Positions 17,184 through 24,202 of a stretch of DNA of 32,626 nt are shown in pieces. The position numbers and the translations under genes are program-made. Position 1 is the first letter of the stretch. Each line of letters begins with the position of its first letter. Below the pieces are notes generated by a model that saw only the letters and a program-made list of their open reading frames with translations, made no database searches and was not told the origin of the DNA. Source of the stretch: Candidatus Scatosoma pullicola (GTDB lineage: Bacteria; Bacillota; Clostridia; Christensenellales; Borkfalkiaceae); the NCBI GenBank assembly GCA_018712725.1, contig DVGN01000046.1, forward strand, positions 1 to 32,626, given 5' to 3'.

Positions 17184-18110
17184 ATGATTTTAACCGTTTG
17201 TTTGAGTCCCTGTACGGACATTACCATAGAACTCGATTCCCTCAACATAGGCAGGACGAATATCGTCAAGAGCAAGACTCTCTCCTTTACGGGCAAGGCG
17301 CTCAACGTCGCCATCGGCGTCGCCCGGCTGGGCGGCGAACCGTACGCCACCGGGCTCATGTATAACGAGAACGGGTATATGTTCGAAAACGCGCTGGACA
17401 AGGAAGGGGTTCCCTTCACCTTCGTCTGGAACAAGGGCAGGGTGCGCGAGAATTATAAGTTCATCGACCATAAATCCATGCTCACCGAAGTCAACGACGT
17501 GGGCGAAGAGGTCAGCGAAGGAAAGACGGAGGAGCTTCTGAATATGGTGCAGATGCTCTCCGCGCGCAGCAGCGTCACCGTCGTTTCGGGGAGCCTCCCC
17601 CGCGGCGTGGACGCGAAGTATTACGGCAGTCTGTTCCGCGCCGCCGATCCCAAGACCATCCGCATCGCGGACGCGGAGGGGGAAAGGCTTCTCGCCGCGC
17701 TGGACGCGGGGGTGGATCTCGTCAAGCCCAATCTCGACGAGTTGCAGAACACTTTGGGCAGGGAAATCGCCGATAAGGACGATATGCTGGCGGGCTGCCG
17801 CGAGCTTCTCGACCGGGGCGCGAGAATCGTCCTGCTCTCTCTCGGCAAGGACGGGGCGGTCATCACGGACGGGACGCACAACTATTATTGCAAGAGCATC
17901 AACGTCGCCGTCAATTCTACGGTGGGCGCGGGGGACGGCATGGTTGCCGCCGCGGCGATGATGATGGAACAGGGCGCCCCCCTTCCCGACGTGTTGCGAG
18001 CGGGGGTCGCGGCGGGCACCGCCACGGTCACCACGGTCGGCAAGATCTCCTTTACAAAGGACAAGTACGAAGAGATTTTAAGCAATCTGCGCGTCGCCGA
18101 GATCCGCTGA
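17184..18110 (+). CDS. pfkB: PfkB-family sugar-phosphate kinase (1-phosphofructokinase/tagatose-6-phosphate kinase type)
   Basis: A ribokinase-fold kinase of 308 residues, the FruK/LacC subgroup. Evidence: TGKALNVA near residue 36 (the GKGxNVA motif, here with Ala), VVSGSLPRGV, KPNLDEL, and STVGAGDG with the catalytic base Asp251. It likely phosphorylates fructose 1-phosphate or a related ketohexose phosphate to a bisphosphate. The N-terminal TVTLNPALD motif usual in FruK reads TVCLSPCTD here, so substrate specificity is open. There is no PTS gene or DeoR-type regulator beside it, unlike fru operons. The ATG at 17184 has AAGGAG 13 bases upstream; the ORF extension to 17034 crosses the promoter. 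Confidence 0.85.
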   Translation: MILTVCLSPCTDITIELDSLNIGRTNIVKSKTLSFTGKALNVAIGVARLGGEPYATGLMYNENGYMFENALDKEGVPFTFVWNKGRVRENYKFIDHKSMLTEVNDVGEEVSEGKTEELLNMVQMLSARSSVTVVSGSLPRGVDAKYYGSLFRAADPKTIRIADAEGERLLAALDAGVDLVKPNLDELQNTLGREIADKDDMLAGCRELLDRGARIVLLSLGKDGAVITDGTHNYYCKSINVAVNSTVGAGDGMVAAAAMMMEQGAPLPDVLRAGVAAGTATVTTVGKISFTKDKYEEILSNLRVAEIR

Positions 18111-18130
18111 AAATTTTTTCGGAAAAATTT
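18111..18130. repeat. AT-rich dyad directly after the kinase stop codon
   Basis: AAATTTTTTC followed by GGAAAAATTT, an 8-bp stem with a TCGG loop, beginning at the base after TGA. It has no T-run outside the stem, so termination is uncertain. It resembles the dyads at 17067 and 8173 and the shorter one after dnaE. Confidence 0.45.
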
Positions 18131-18153
18131 GCGGATAAAGACATCAAAAATAT

Positions 18154-18408
18154 TCCTGCGGCATAGAATATAGTATTGTTCCCCGAAAAAAGCCGCAGGG
18201 AGGAGAACGCCGAGGAAAATCGGCTTTCGTCTTTTCGGAAGACCCGGACGCCGGGAAAGGCGTCGGACGGAAGGAAGCGGCTCGGGCGCAAAAGAAGATG
18301 CCGGTCCGTCGCTTTGCAACGTTTTTGTTGCAAAGGCGGGGCTGTGCGGGGCGGGACAAAAAGATTATCCGACCGCGGCTTTCAAGCCGCGGTTTTTGTA
18401 TTGTCCCG
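18154..18408 (+). ncRNA. candidate structured RNA of unknown family
   Basis: No credible ORF. Successive stems: CCTGCGGC (18155) with GCCGCAGG; GCCG-AGGAAAAT-CGGC; GTCTT-TTCGG-AAGAC; GACGCC-GGGAAA-GGCGTC; CGGAC with GTCCG; TTTGCAAC-GTTTTT-GTTGCAAA with flanking CGC/GGCG (18310-18339). A long closing arm CGGGACAAAAA..TTTTTGTATTGTCCCG contains the terminator at 18373. A terminator reading in the + direction after a hairpin series suggests a transcript. No good promoter is visible upstream, so it may be cut from, or simply be, the 3' UTR of the kinase mRNA. Confidence 0.35.
18373..18397 (+). terminator. rho-independent terminator
   Basis: CCGCGGCTT and AAGCCGCGG form a perfect stem around TC (in practice a TTCA loop), followed by TTTTT. 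It ends the candidate RNA and any read-through from the kinase gene. Confidence 0.8.
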
Positions 18409-18427
18409 AACTTCGACGTCCTCTTTC

Positions 18428-18723
18428 CATACCTCCCATTATGGTAAGGAAGTGTCACCCCTTTTTCCATGCTTCCCTTGTGGTAAGGGAGTGCTCTTTC
18501 TCCCCGTCTTCCCTTGTGGTAAGGAGGTGTTGCACCCTCCCATGCCTCCCCTTATAGTCGGGGAAGGTGTCGCACCTATCAACTATGTCTCCTTTTTGGA
18601 AAGGGAGTGGGGCAAAGCTCTCTCTTCATGCCTCCCCTTTTGGAAAGGGGAGGTGTCCCCACCCCATGCCTCCCCTTATGGTAAGGGGAGGTGTCACGAA
18701 GTGACGGAGGGGATAAGAAAGTC
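18428..18723 (+). repeat. tandem array of seven type B palindromes with 3' module
   Basis: Seven degenerate hairpins of about 26-29 bases start at 18428, 18468, 18505, 18541, 18584, 18627 and 18665, spaced 36-43 bases. The consensus is CATGCCTCCCCTTnTGGnAAGGGGAGGTG. Units nearest the 3' end are the most perfect; those at the 5' end are eroded. The last unit runs into the 43-base module identical to 8214-8256 (hairpin GTCAC-GAA-GTGAC then GGAGGGGATAAGAAAGTC). Spacers are short and variable, so this is not a CRISPR. Confidence 0.8.
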
Positions 18724-18752
18724 TGTTCTCGATGAAGAAAAATGAAACTCGT

Positions 18753-18892
18753 GCAGACAATCTCTCAGTCAGCTGCGCTGACAGCTCCCTTTGCACAAGG
18801 GAGCCAGGGGTGGGGGATGTGGTGTCGGTTCTCTTTGCGCAAGGGAGCCAAGGTTGGGCGGCTGTGCCGACAGCTTTTTCGCAAGGGAGCCA
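18753..18892 (+). repeat. type A palindromic repeats, one full and two partial units
   Basis: A full unit starts at 18753 with GCAGACAATCTCTCAGTC, has CAGC-TGC-GCTG inside, and ends with the hairpin GCTCCCTTTGCACAAGGGAGC (inverted arms GCTCCCTT/AAGGGAGC). Two shorter units end with AAGGGAGCC at 18849 and 18891, giving a period of about 42-44 bases. It corresponds to 7811-7870 but lies downstream of the type B array here and upstream there. Confidence 0.7.
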
Positions 18893-18933
18893 TGAAATGG
18901 AAGGAGGCGGCAGCTTTTTGTATAAAGGGGGGG

Positions 18934-18964
18934 CAAGCGCGGGGCGTTTTGCCGCGTTTTTTTG
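18934..18964 (+). terminator. probable terminator after the repeat region
   Basis: GCGCGG (18937) with CCGCG (18952) around GGCGTTTTG, followed by TTTTTTT (18957-18963); flanking GCAA..TTGC pairs can extend it. The stem has bulged G residues, hence moderate confidence. Confidence 0.5.
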
Positions 18965-19025
18965 CTTTTTGCGGGCTATACCAGAATATACATAAAAAAT
19001 TTTTGCATTTTTTTGTCGCAAAAGG

Positions 19026-19054
19026 TTGAAAAATTCTTCGCAATCTATTATAAT
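19026..19054 (+). promoter_or_regulatory. sigma-A promoter of the 19120 gene group
   Basis: TTGAAA (19026-19031), 17 bases, TATAAT (19049-19054). It would drive the small Cys4 protein and possibly the two genes after it, up to the terminator at 20352. Confidence 0.82.
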
Positions 19055-19119
19055 ATAGACAGGAAGTCAGAGGGCGGAGCCGTACGGCTTGCCCGGGCAT
19101 CGCGGGAGGTCGAAAAATT

Positions 19120-19314
19120 ATGAGTTTCAGAACGGAACAGGATCAATTCGATAAAATCAAGTGGTTTGACAGCATGCGCGAAGGGAGAGATCTTTGCGGC
19201 AGTTACGAATTTTGCGGCGAATGCCGTAAAGAATCCAAATATCCCTGCGCCCGTGCGGCGCACCGCTGGCAGAACGGCTATATCCGTCTCGCCGTTCTCC
19301 GCGCGCAGAAATAA
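19120..19314 (+). CDS. small Cys4 protein of unknown function
   Basis: A 64-residue protein with four cysteines at 26, 32, 35 and 43 (C-x5-C-x2-C-x7-C) inside DLCGSYEFCGECRKES, followed by a basic-aromatic tail. The spacing suggests a small zinc- or cluster-binding unit. I do not recognise the family by name. It is believable as a gene because a good promoter lies 65 bases upstream and CGGGAGG precedes the ATG at a normal distance. A +1 ORF over the same bases (19166) has no ribosome site. Confidence 0.6.
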   Translation: MSFRTEQDQFDKIKWFDSMREGRDLCGSYEFCGECRKESKYPCARAAHRWQNGYIRLAVLRAQK

Positions 19315-19371
19315 CATCCGCGCGAAAATAAAATTTTCCGCGCCTTGCGGCGTCGGATAAAGGAGACAGAT

Positions 19372-19794
19372 ATGGGCCGGGATTTTGAAAAGACCGCGGG
19401 CACGCTCATCGACAAGGCATCGTATGCGCTGCTTTCCTATCTGGACGAAGAGGGGTATCCCGTTACGAAGGCGATGCTGAAACCGCGCGAGCGGGAGGGG
19501 ATTAAAGTGTTCTGGTTCTCCACCAATACCTCTTCCTGCAAGGTGGCGCGTTTCAGGAAAGACCCGCGCGCGGGGTTGTATTTCGTCGACCGCCGCTTTT
19601 TCCGGGGCGTGAGCCTGACGGGGACGGTGGAAGTTCTGGAAACGCCCGAAGCCAAGGAACGCATCTGGCGGGAAGGGGACACGATGTATTATGCGGGCGG
19701 CGTGACCGATCCCGATTATTGCGTGCTCCGTTTTACGGCCGTTCGCGGCAGTTTCTATGCAAATTTCCGCTCGGAAAAATTTACGGTGGAATGA
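19372..19794 (+). CDS. pyridoxamine 5'-phosphate oxidase-like FMN-binding split-barrel protein
   Basis: A 140-residue single-domain protein of the PNPOx-like/general-stress-protein-26 type. Evidence: YALLSYLDEEGYPVTKAML near the start, then VFWFSTNTSSCKVARFRKDPRAGLYF, and SLTGTVEVLETPEAKE, the usual order in this flavin split-barrel fold. Such proteins bind FMN or F420-like cofactors and reduce small substrates; the substrate here is unknown. The ATG at 19372 has AAGGAG 7 bases before it; the ORF opens at 19345 but without a ribosome site. A GC/AT hairpin (19319-19342) lies between it and the previous gene. Confidence 0.82.
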   Translation: MGRDFEKTAGTLIDKASYALLSYLDEEGYPVTKAMLKPREREGIKVFWFSTNTSSCKVARFRKDPRAGLYFVDRRFFRGVSLTGTVEVLETPEAKERIWREGDTMYYAGGVTDPDYCVLRFTAVRGSFYANFRSEKFTVE

Positions 19795-19864
19795 GCCGAA
19801 GCCGCCCGGGAAAGGAGTTTTCCGCGCGCGGAAAAGCGGCGGATCCCCGAAGGAGGTAGGATAA

Positions 19865-20344
19865 ATGAAAATTACGCAAAAGATCGTTTCGTCGGTACTC
19901 GTCATCGTACTCGGCGTATTGTGTCTCATCATGAAACGGGACGTCATCACCGTCGCCATGACCCTGCTCGGCGCGCTGCTCATCCTGTCGGGTCTGTTCG
20001 ACATCGCGGGCAAACTGATCCCTTCCGCCGTCGTGAAGATCGTCGTGGGCGTTCTGTTCATCATCTTCGGATTTACCATCGTCAGCGCGGTGCTGTACAT
20101 CGTCGCGGCGCTCCTTCTGATCTGGGGGATCGTGTCGCTGTACTACCGCATCCGTTTCCGGGTAAAGGGCGCCCGCGCCATCGATACGATCGCCGCATAC
20201 GCCGCGCCCGTTCTCGGCATCGTCATCGCCTTCCTGCTTTTCTTCAACCAGGGCGGAACGGTGGACTGGGTGTTTATCGTCGTCGGTATCTTCCTGATTC
20301 TCGAAGGGATTATCTCCTTCTTTATCCCTTCGCGCAAAAATTGA
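19865..20344 (+). CDS. DUF308 (HdeD-like) membrane protein
   Basis: A 159-residue very hydrophobic protein with five or six predicted membrane segments, in paired hairpins. Repeated phrases such as VVGVLFIIFGF, IVGIFLILEGIISF and LLGALLILSGLFDIAG are typical of the DUF308/HdeD family, in which a short two-helix unit is repeated. HdeD is tied to acid resistance in enterobacteria; in Clostridia the role is unknown. It has a near-ideal ribosome site (GAAGGAGGT). It is the last gene before a terminator. Confidence 0.82.
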   Translation: MKITQKIVSSVLVIVLGVLCLIMKRDVITVAMTLLGALLILSGLFDIAGKLIPSAVVKIVVGVLFIIFGFTIVSAVLYIVAALLLIWGIVSLYYRIRFRVKGARAIDTIAAYAAPVLGIVIAFLLFFNQGGTVDWVFIVVGIFLILEGIISFFIPSRKN

Positions 20345-20351
20345 GCGTCTT

Positions 20352-20378
20352 GCCGTCCGGTTTTCGGGCGGCTTTTTT
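20352..20378 (+). terminator. terminator after the DUF308 gene
   Basis: GCCGTCCG, loop GTTTT, CGGGCGGC (one G-T pair), followed by TTTTTT. It isolates the downstream fumarate/Hdr operon from upstream transcription. Confidence 0.88.
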
Positions 20379-20467
20379 ACGGCATGCCGGCTCATCGGCA
20401 AGAACTTAATCGATAAAAAAATCACAAAAAATTATCGCTTAAATTTCCGACTATGCGGCCCAAGAAG

Positions 20468-20496
20468 TTGAGTTAAAGAAAAAATTGTGCTATAAT
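20468..20496 (+). promoter_or_regulatory. promoter of the dehydrogenase-fumC-hdr-flx-frd operon
   Basis: TTGAGT (20468-20473), 17 bases, TATAAT (20491-20496) with an extended -10 TG one base upstream. Transcription should start near 20503, leaving a leader of about 160 bases. I looked for a Rex-type TTGTTAA-TTAACAA operator and did not find one. Confidence 0.8.
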
Positions 20497-20572
20497 AGAA
20501 TAGCATAACGTGGGAAAATGGTCGGGTGAGCGAGCGCAGTGAAGCGCGTGTCCGGGTGGCTGTTTATCGGCA

Positions 20573-20597
20573 GGGCGGAAATCATCCGCCTTTTTTT
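20573..20597 (+). terminator. rho-independent hairpin inside the operon leader (possible attenuator)
   Basis: GGCGGA, loop AATCA, TCCGCC (20574-20590), then TTTTTTT, lying between the operon promoter and the first gene. A terminator here would cut the operon mRNA to about 95 bases unless bypassed. TCCG at 20551 can pair with CGGA of the stem and would compete with it, weakly. No known riboswitch class is recognised. There is no equally good promoter between it and the gene. Confidence 0.7.
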
Positions 20598-20663
20598 ACG
20601 GCCGGATTTCGGTTTGCACGGCTCTTTCGGCAGGACAAAATTCAACATACGGAGAATACAGGT

Positions 20664-21614
20664 ATGAACAACAAGGTTACTATCATCGGTGCAGGTTCTG
20701 TGGGCGCGACGATCGCATACACGCTGGTCGTGGACAGCCCCGTTTCGGAAATCGTTCTCATCGACGTCAATCACGACAAGGCGCGCGGCGAAGCGCTGGA
20801 CATCAAGCAGGCGACGCCTTTCCTCTCTCCCACGAAGGTGTACGAAGGGACGTATGAGGACGCGGAAGGCTCCGACATCGTCGTCGTGACCTCCGGGATC
20901 GGCAGAAAGCCGGGACAGTCCCGCATCGACCTGACGCAGACAAACGTGGACATCATCAAGAGCATCGCGCCCGAAATCGTCAAACACGCGCCCGACGCCA
21001 TTTACGTCATCGTCGCCAATCCCGTGGATATTCTTACCTATGTATTCGCGAAGGTGACGGGGCTGCCCAAGAGCCGGGTGTTCGGTTCGGGCACCATTCT
21101 GGACACCATCCGCCTGCGCACCCGCCTTTCCGAACTCTATTCCATCAACCAGAAGCAGGTGCACGCCTACGTTCTCGGCGAACACGGCGACACCTCTTTC
21201 GTGGCGTGGTCGACAGCGGATATCACGGGGATTCCCCTGAACGATTACGACGACGCGCTCACCAATAAATCCGTCCTGCCCATCACGCCCTATCAGCGGG
21301 AAGAGGTGGAGGAATACGTCCGCAAATCGGGCGGCAAGATCATCGCGGGCAAGGGGGCTACCTTCTACGGCATCGCCGCCTCCCTCTGCCACATCATCAA
21401 GTGCATCTATTCGGGCGCGGACACCGTGATGACCCTGTCCACCCTTCTGGAAGGGGAATACGGCATTTCCGACGTCTGCCTGTCCACGCTGTGCGTGTTG
21501 GGCAGCCGGGGTATTCTGTCCACGCTCGCGCCCAAGATGTCCGAAGAGGAAATGGCGAAATTCCGCCACAGCGCGGAGGCGCTCAAATCGGTCATCGCGC
21601 AGGTGAACATCTGA
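20664..21614 (+). CDS. ldh: LDH-fold NAD-dependent 2-hydroxyacid dehydrogenase with malate-type Arg
   Basis: A 316-residue member of the lactate/malate dehydrogenase family. It has the NAD motif IGAGSVGA, the active-site Asp147/Arg150 (GTILDTIR) and catalytic His174 (GEHGDTS). Overall sequence, including KGATFYGIA, is LDH-like and it would be annotated L-lactate dehydrogenase. The substrate-specificity residue, Gln102 in classical LDH (NQKPGETR), is Arg81 here (GRKPGQSR). Arg at that site binds the second carboxylate of oxaloacetate and turns LDH scaffolds into malate dehydrogenases. With fumC 10 bases downstream, oxaloacetate-to-malate is a natural role. GGAG lies 9 bases before the ATG; an in-frame GTG at 20526 is rejected because it reads through the leader hairpin. 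Confidence 0.9.
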   Translation: MNNKVTIIGAGSVGATIAYTLVVDSPVSEIVLIDVNHDKARGEALDIKQATPFLSPTKVYEGTYEDAEGSDIVVVTSGIGRKPGQSRIDLTQTNVDIIKSIAPEIVKHAPDAIYVIVANPVDILTYVFAKVTGLPKSRVFGSGTILDTIRLRTRLSELYSINQKQVHAYVLGEHGDTSFVAWSTADITGIPLNDYDDALTNKSVLPITPYQREEVEEYVRKSGGKIIAGKGATFYGIAASLCHIIKCIYSGADTVMTLSTLLEGEYGISDVCLSTLCVLGSRGILSTLAPKMSEEEMAKFRHSAEALKSVIAQVNI

Positions 21615-21624
21615 GGTGACGGAC

Positions 21625-23001
21625 ATGGAATATCGCATCGAAAAGGATACGATGGGGGAGATGAAGGTCCCCGCCGATAAATACTGGGGGGCGCAGACGG
21701 AGCGCAGCCACGAAAATTTCCAAATCGGCACCGAAGTGATGCCGCGGGAAATCACCCACGCCTTCGGCATTCTCAAAAAGGCGGCGGCGCTCGCCAATTT
21801 CGAGCTGGGCATTCTTCCCGCGGAGAAAAAAGACTTGATCTGCGCGGCGGCGGACGAAGTGATCTCGGGAAGTCTCAACGAGCATTTCCCCCTCGTCGTC
21901 TGGCAGACGGGCAGCGGTACCCAGTCCAACATGAATGCCAACGAAGTCATCGCCAACCGCGGCAACGAGATGGCGGGCAAAAAGCTGCTGCACCCCAACG
22001 ACGACATCAATAAGAGCCAGAGTTCCAACGACACCTTCCCCACGGCGATGCACATCGCGGCGGTGATCGCGATAGAGGATTCTCTCTTCCCCGCGATGGA
22101 CAAGCTCATCGCCACCTTCCGCCGTCTGGAAGCGGAAAACGAAGGGATCGTCAAGAGCGGCAGAACGCATTTGCAGGACGCCGTTCCCGTCGCCTTCTCG
22201 CAGGAGATCAGCGGCTGGCGGAACATGATCGAAAAGACCAGGGCGCAGATTTCGCTGGCGCTGCCGGGGCTGAAAGAACTCGCGCTCGGCGGCACGGCGG
22301 TCGGCACGGGTCTCAACGCGCCCAAGGGCTTTGCCGAAAAGGTCGCCGAAAAGGTGAGCGAGCTGACGGGCAAGAAGTTCGTGACGGCGGAAAATAAATT
22401 CCACGCGCTCACGTCCAAGGACGATCTCGTATTCGCGCACGGCGGACTCAAAGCGCTGGCGGCGAACCTCATGAAGATCGCCAACGACGTGCGCTGGCTG
22501 GCGTCCGGTCCCCGCGACGGGCTGGGGGAGATCTTCATCCCCGAAAACGAGCCGGGTTCGAGCATCATGCCCGGCAAGGTCAACCCGACGCAGTGCGAAG
22601 CGATGACGATGGTCGCCGTGCAGGTGATCGCCAATGACGTGGCGGTCGGCATGGGGGCGTCGCAGGGCAATTTCGAACTCAACGTCTTTATGCCCGTCAT
22701 CATCTACAACTTCCTGCAATCGGTGCGGCTGCTGGCGGACGGGATCACCTCTTTCGAAAAGAACTGCGTCACGGGGATTCGCGCCAACCGCGAAAAGATG
22801 AAGCACAACCTCTACAATTCGCTCATGCTGGTCACGGCGCTCAACCCGTACATCGGGTACGAGAACGCGGCGAAGACGGCGAAGAAGGCGTATAAGGAAA
22901 ACATCTCCCTGAAAGAGGCGTGTGTGGCGCTCGGATTTCTGACTGCGGAGAAGTTCGACGAGGTGTTCAAGCCCGAAGAAATGGCGTACCCGCAGAAATA
23001 A
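21625..23001 (+). CDS. fumC: class II fumarate hydratase
   Basis: Interconverts malate and fumarate without an iron-sulfur cluster. The 458 residues begin [12 protein letters not shown], the usual FumC start, and contain the superfamily signature [11 protein letters not shown] near residue 312, the B-site/active-site regions [10 protein letters not shown] and SGRTHLQDA. The ATG at 21625 is preceded by GAGG 8 bases upstream, next to the stop of the dehydrogenase, so the two are translationally close. In this operon it would supply fumarate to the FrdA-like flavoprotein encoded 7 kb downstream. Aspartase is the main alternative in the superfamily, but the sequence reads as FumC. Confidence 0.95.
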   Translation: MEYRIEKDTMGEMKVPADKYWGAQTERSHENFQIGTEVMPREITHAFGILKKAAALANFELGILPAEKKDLICAAADEVISGSLNEHFPLVVWQTGSGTQSNMNANEVIANRGNEMAGKKLLHPNDDINKSQSSNDTFPTAMHIAAVIAIEDSLFPAMDKLIATFRRLEAENEGIVKSGRTHLQDAVPVAFSQEISGWRNMIEKTRAQISLALPGLKELALGGTAVGTGLNAPKGFAEKVAEKVSELTGKKFVTAENKFHALTSKDDLVFAHGGLKALAANLMKIANDVRWLASGPRDGLGEIFIPENEPGSSIMPGKVNPTQCEAMTMVAVQVIANDVAVGMGASQGNFELNVFMPVIIYNFLQSVRLLADGITSFEKNCVTGIRANREKMKHNLYNSLMLVTALNPYIGYENAAKTAKKAYKENISLKEACVALGFLTAEKFDEVFKPEEMAYPQK

Positions 23002-23018
23002 AAAAGGGCATATAAGAT

Positions 23019-23798
23019 ATGAAGATCAGTTATTATCCCGGCTGTACCCTGAAAACCAAGGCGAAGGATCTGGACGTGTACGCCCGCCTTTCCGCCGCGG
23101 CTTTGGGGATAGAAATGGAAGAAATCGAAAATTGGCAGTGCTGCGGCGCGGTGTATCCGATGGCGCGGGACGAGATCGCCACCAAGCTCTCGGCGGTGCG
23201 CGCGCTCGATTACGCCAAGCATCACGGCGGGAAGCTGCTCACCCTCTGTTCCGCCTGCCACAACGTCATCAAGCGGACGAACGAAGACATGCGTTCGGAT
23301 AAGGACATCTCTTCGCGCGCGAACAACTATCTCGCGCTCGAAGAGCCGTACAGAGGGGAGACGCAGGTTCTGCACTATCTCGAACTCCTGCGCGACGTCG
23401 TGGGCTTTGACAACATCGCCAGAAAGGTGGTAAAGCCCCTGAATAAGAAGGTGGGCGCCTATTACGGATGCCTGCTGCTCCGCCCGAGCGGCGTGATGGC
23501 GTTCGACGACCCGGAAAATCCGCACATCATCGAAGATTTTATCCGCGCGATCGGCGGCACCCCCGTCGTCTATCCCTTCCGAAACGAATGCTGCGGCGCG
23601 TACGTGGCGCTCAAAAATGCCGAACTTCCCAAAAAGCGGAGTACCATGGTTTTGACGAGCGCGAAGGAGAAGGGGGCGGAAGAGGTCATCACCGCCTGCC
23701 CGCTCTGCCTGTATAACCTGCAGGCGAACGGGGAGGGAATTCTGCCCGTCCGCTATTTCACCGAACTTTTGGCGGAAGCATTGGGGGTGAAAGAATGA
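23019..23798 (+). CDS. hdrB: heterodisulfide reductase subunit B-like (CCG-domain) protein
   Basis: A 259-residue protein with two complete CCG repeats: Cys9, Cys41-Cys42, Cys77, Cys80 and Cys151, Cys191-Cys192, Cys227, Cys230. In methanogen HdrB these bind two non-cubane [4Fe-4S] clusters that cleave a disulfide. Bacteria lack CoM-S-S-CoB, so the partner must differ. In Desulfovibrio the DsrC disulfide has been proposed for Flx-Hdr, but no dsrC is in this window. It starts the hdrB-hdrC-hdrA-mvhD series and overlaps hdrC by 4 bases (ATGA), implying coupled translation. The fumC gap is 17 bases. The cysteine set is intact, so the clusters should form. Confidence 0.92.
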   Translation: MKISYYPGCTLKTKAKDLDVYARLSAAALGIEMEEIENWQCCGAVYPMARDEIATKLSAVRALDYAKHHGGKLLTLCSACHNVIKRTNEDMRSDKDISSRANNYLALEEPYRGETQVLHYLELLRDVVGFDNIARKVVKPLNKKVGAYYGCLLLRPSGVMAFDDPENPHIIEDFIRAIGGTPVVYPFRNECCGAYVALKNAELPKKRSTMVLTSAKEKGAEEVITACPLCLYNLQANGEGILPVRYFTELLAEALGVKE

Positions 23799-24181
23799 CG
23801 AGAGAAGAACAGAAAGAAAATCTCCTCCGCATGAGCGGCACGGACGTGAGAAAGTGCATGAAGTGCGGCAAGTGTTCGGGGCGCTGCCCCGCCTTCCGCG
23901 AGATGGACATCAAGCCCCATCAGTTCGTCTCCCTGCTCGCGCAGGGGAAGGTGGAGAAGCTGCTCGCGGGGAAGGCGATCTGGAACTGCCTCTCCTGCAT
24001 GGCATGCGTGGAGCGCTGCCCGCGCGGCGTCGCGCCCGCGGCGGTGGTGGAGGCGGTGCGGGACACCGTCGTGCGGATGCAGAACGGAAACGGCATAAAG
24101 GCGGAGGACATCCCGCCCATCGTGGACGAACTCATTCCCCAGCAGCTCCTCGTCAGCGCGTACAGAAAGTACAACAAATGA
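23795..24181 (+). CDS. hdrC: heterodisulfide reductase subunit C-like ferredoxin protein
   Basis: A 128-residue protein with two classical [4Fe-4S] motifs, CMKCGKCSGRCP (Cys21-31) and CLSCMACVERCPRGV (Cys65-75). It is the HdrC subunit that wires HdrA to HdrB. Length and motif spacing match stand-alone HdrC. The helical C-terminus lacks extra domains. It overlaps hdrB, and hdrA follows after 21 bases. Confidence 0.92.
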   Translation: MTREEQKENLLRMSGTDVRKCMKCGKCSGRCPAFREMDIKPHQFVSLLAQGKVEKLLAGKAIWNCLSCMACVERCPRGVAPAAVVEAVRDTVVRMQNGNGIKAEDIPPIVDELIPQQLLVSAYRKYNK

Positions 24182-24202
24182 ATTTGAAAAGAGAGTTATA
24201 AC

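Noticed and set aside
18266-18310. SRP (4.5S/scRNA) RNA gene
   Set aside because: GGACGGAAGGAAGCGGC resembles the SRP helix 8 tip, but the conserved partner strand and the CAGG/GCAG internal loop are missing.
18176-18745. 189-codon ORF across the second repeat region, and similar small ORFs in 7523-8037
   Set aside because: They consist of translated palindromes (runs such as FPCGKEV and PLSKRGG) and cross a terminator; no ribosome site or conserved domain.
18428-18892. CRISPR array
   Set aside because: Repeats are palindromic, degenerate and only separated by about 8-16 variable bases; no cas genes are present. Spacing of 36-43 bases comes from tandem hairpins, not repeat-spacer units.
20440-20530. 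Rex repressor operator at the operon promoter
   Set aside because: No TTGTTAA..TTAACAA-like dyad was found around the -35, -10 or start site.
20526-20663. N-terminal extension of the LDH-fold enzyme from GTG 20526
   Set aside because: In frame, but it would translate the leader terminator hairpin; the family start and the ribosome site support ATG 20664.
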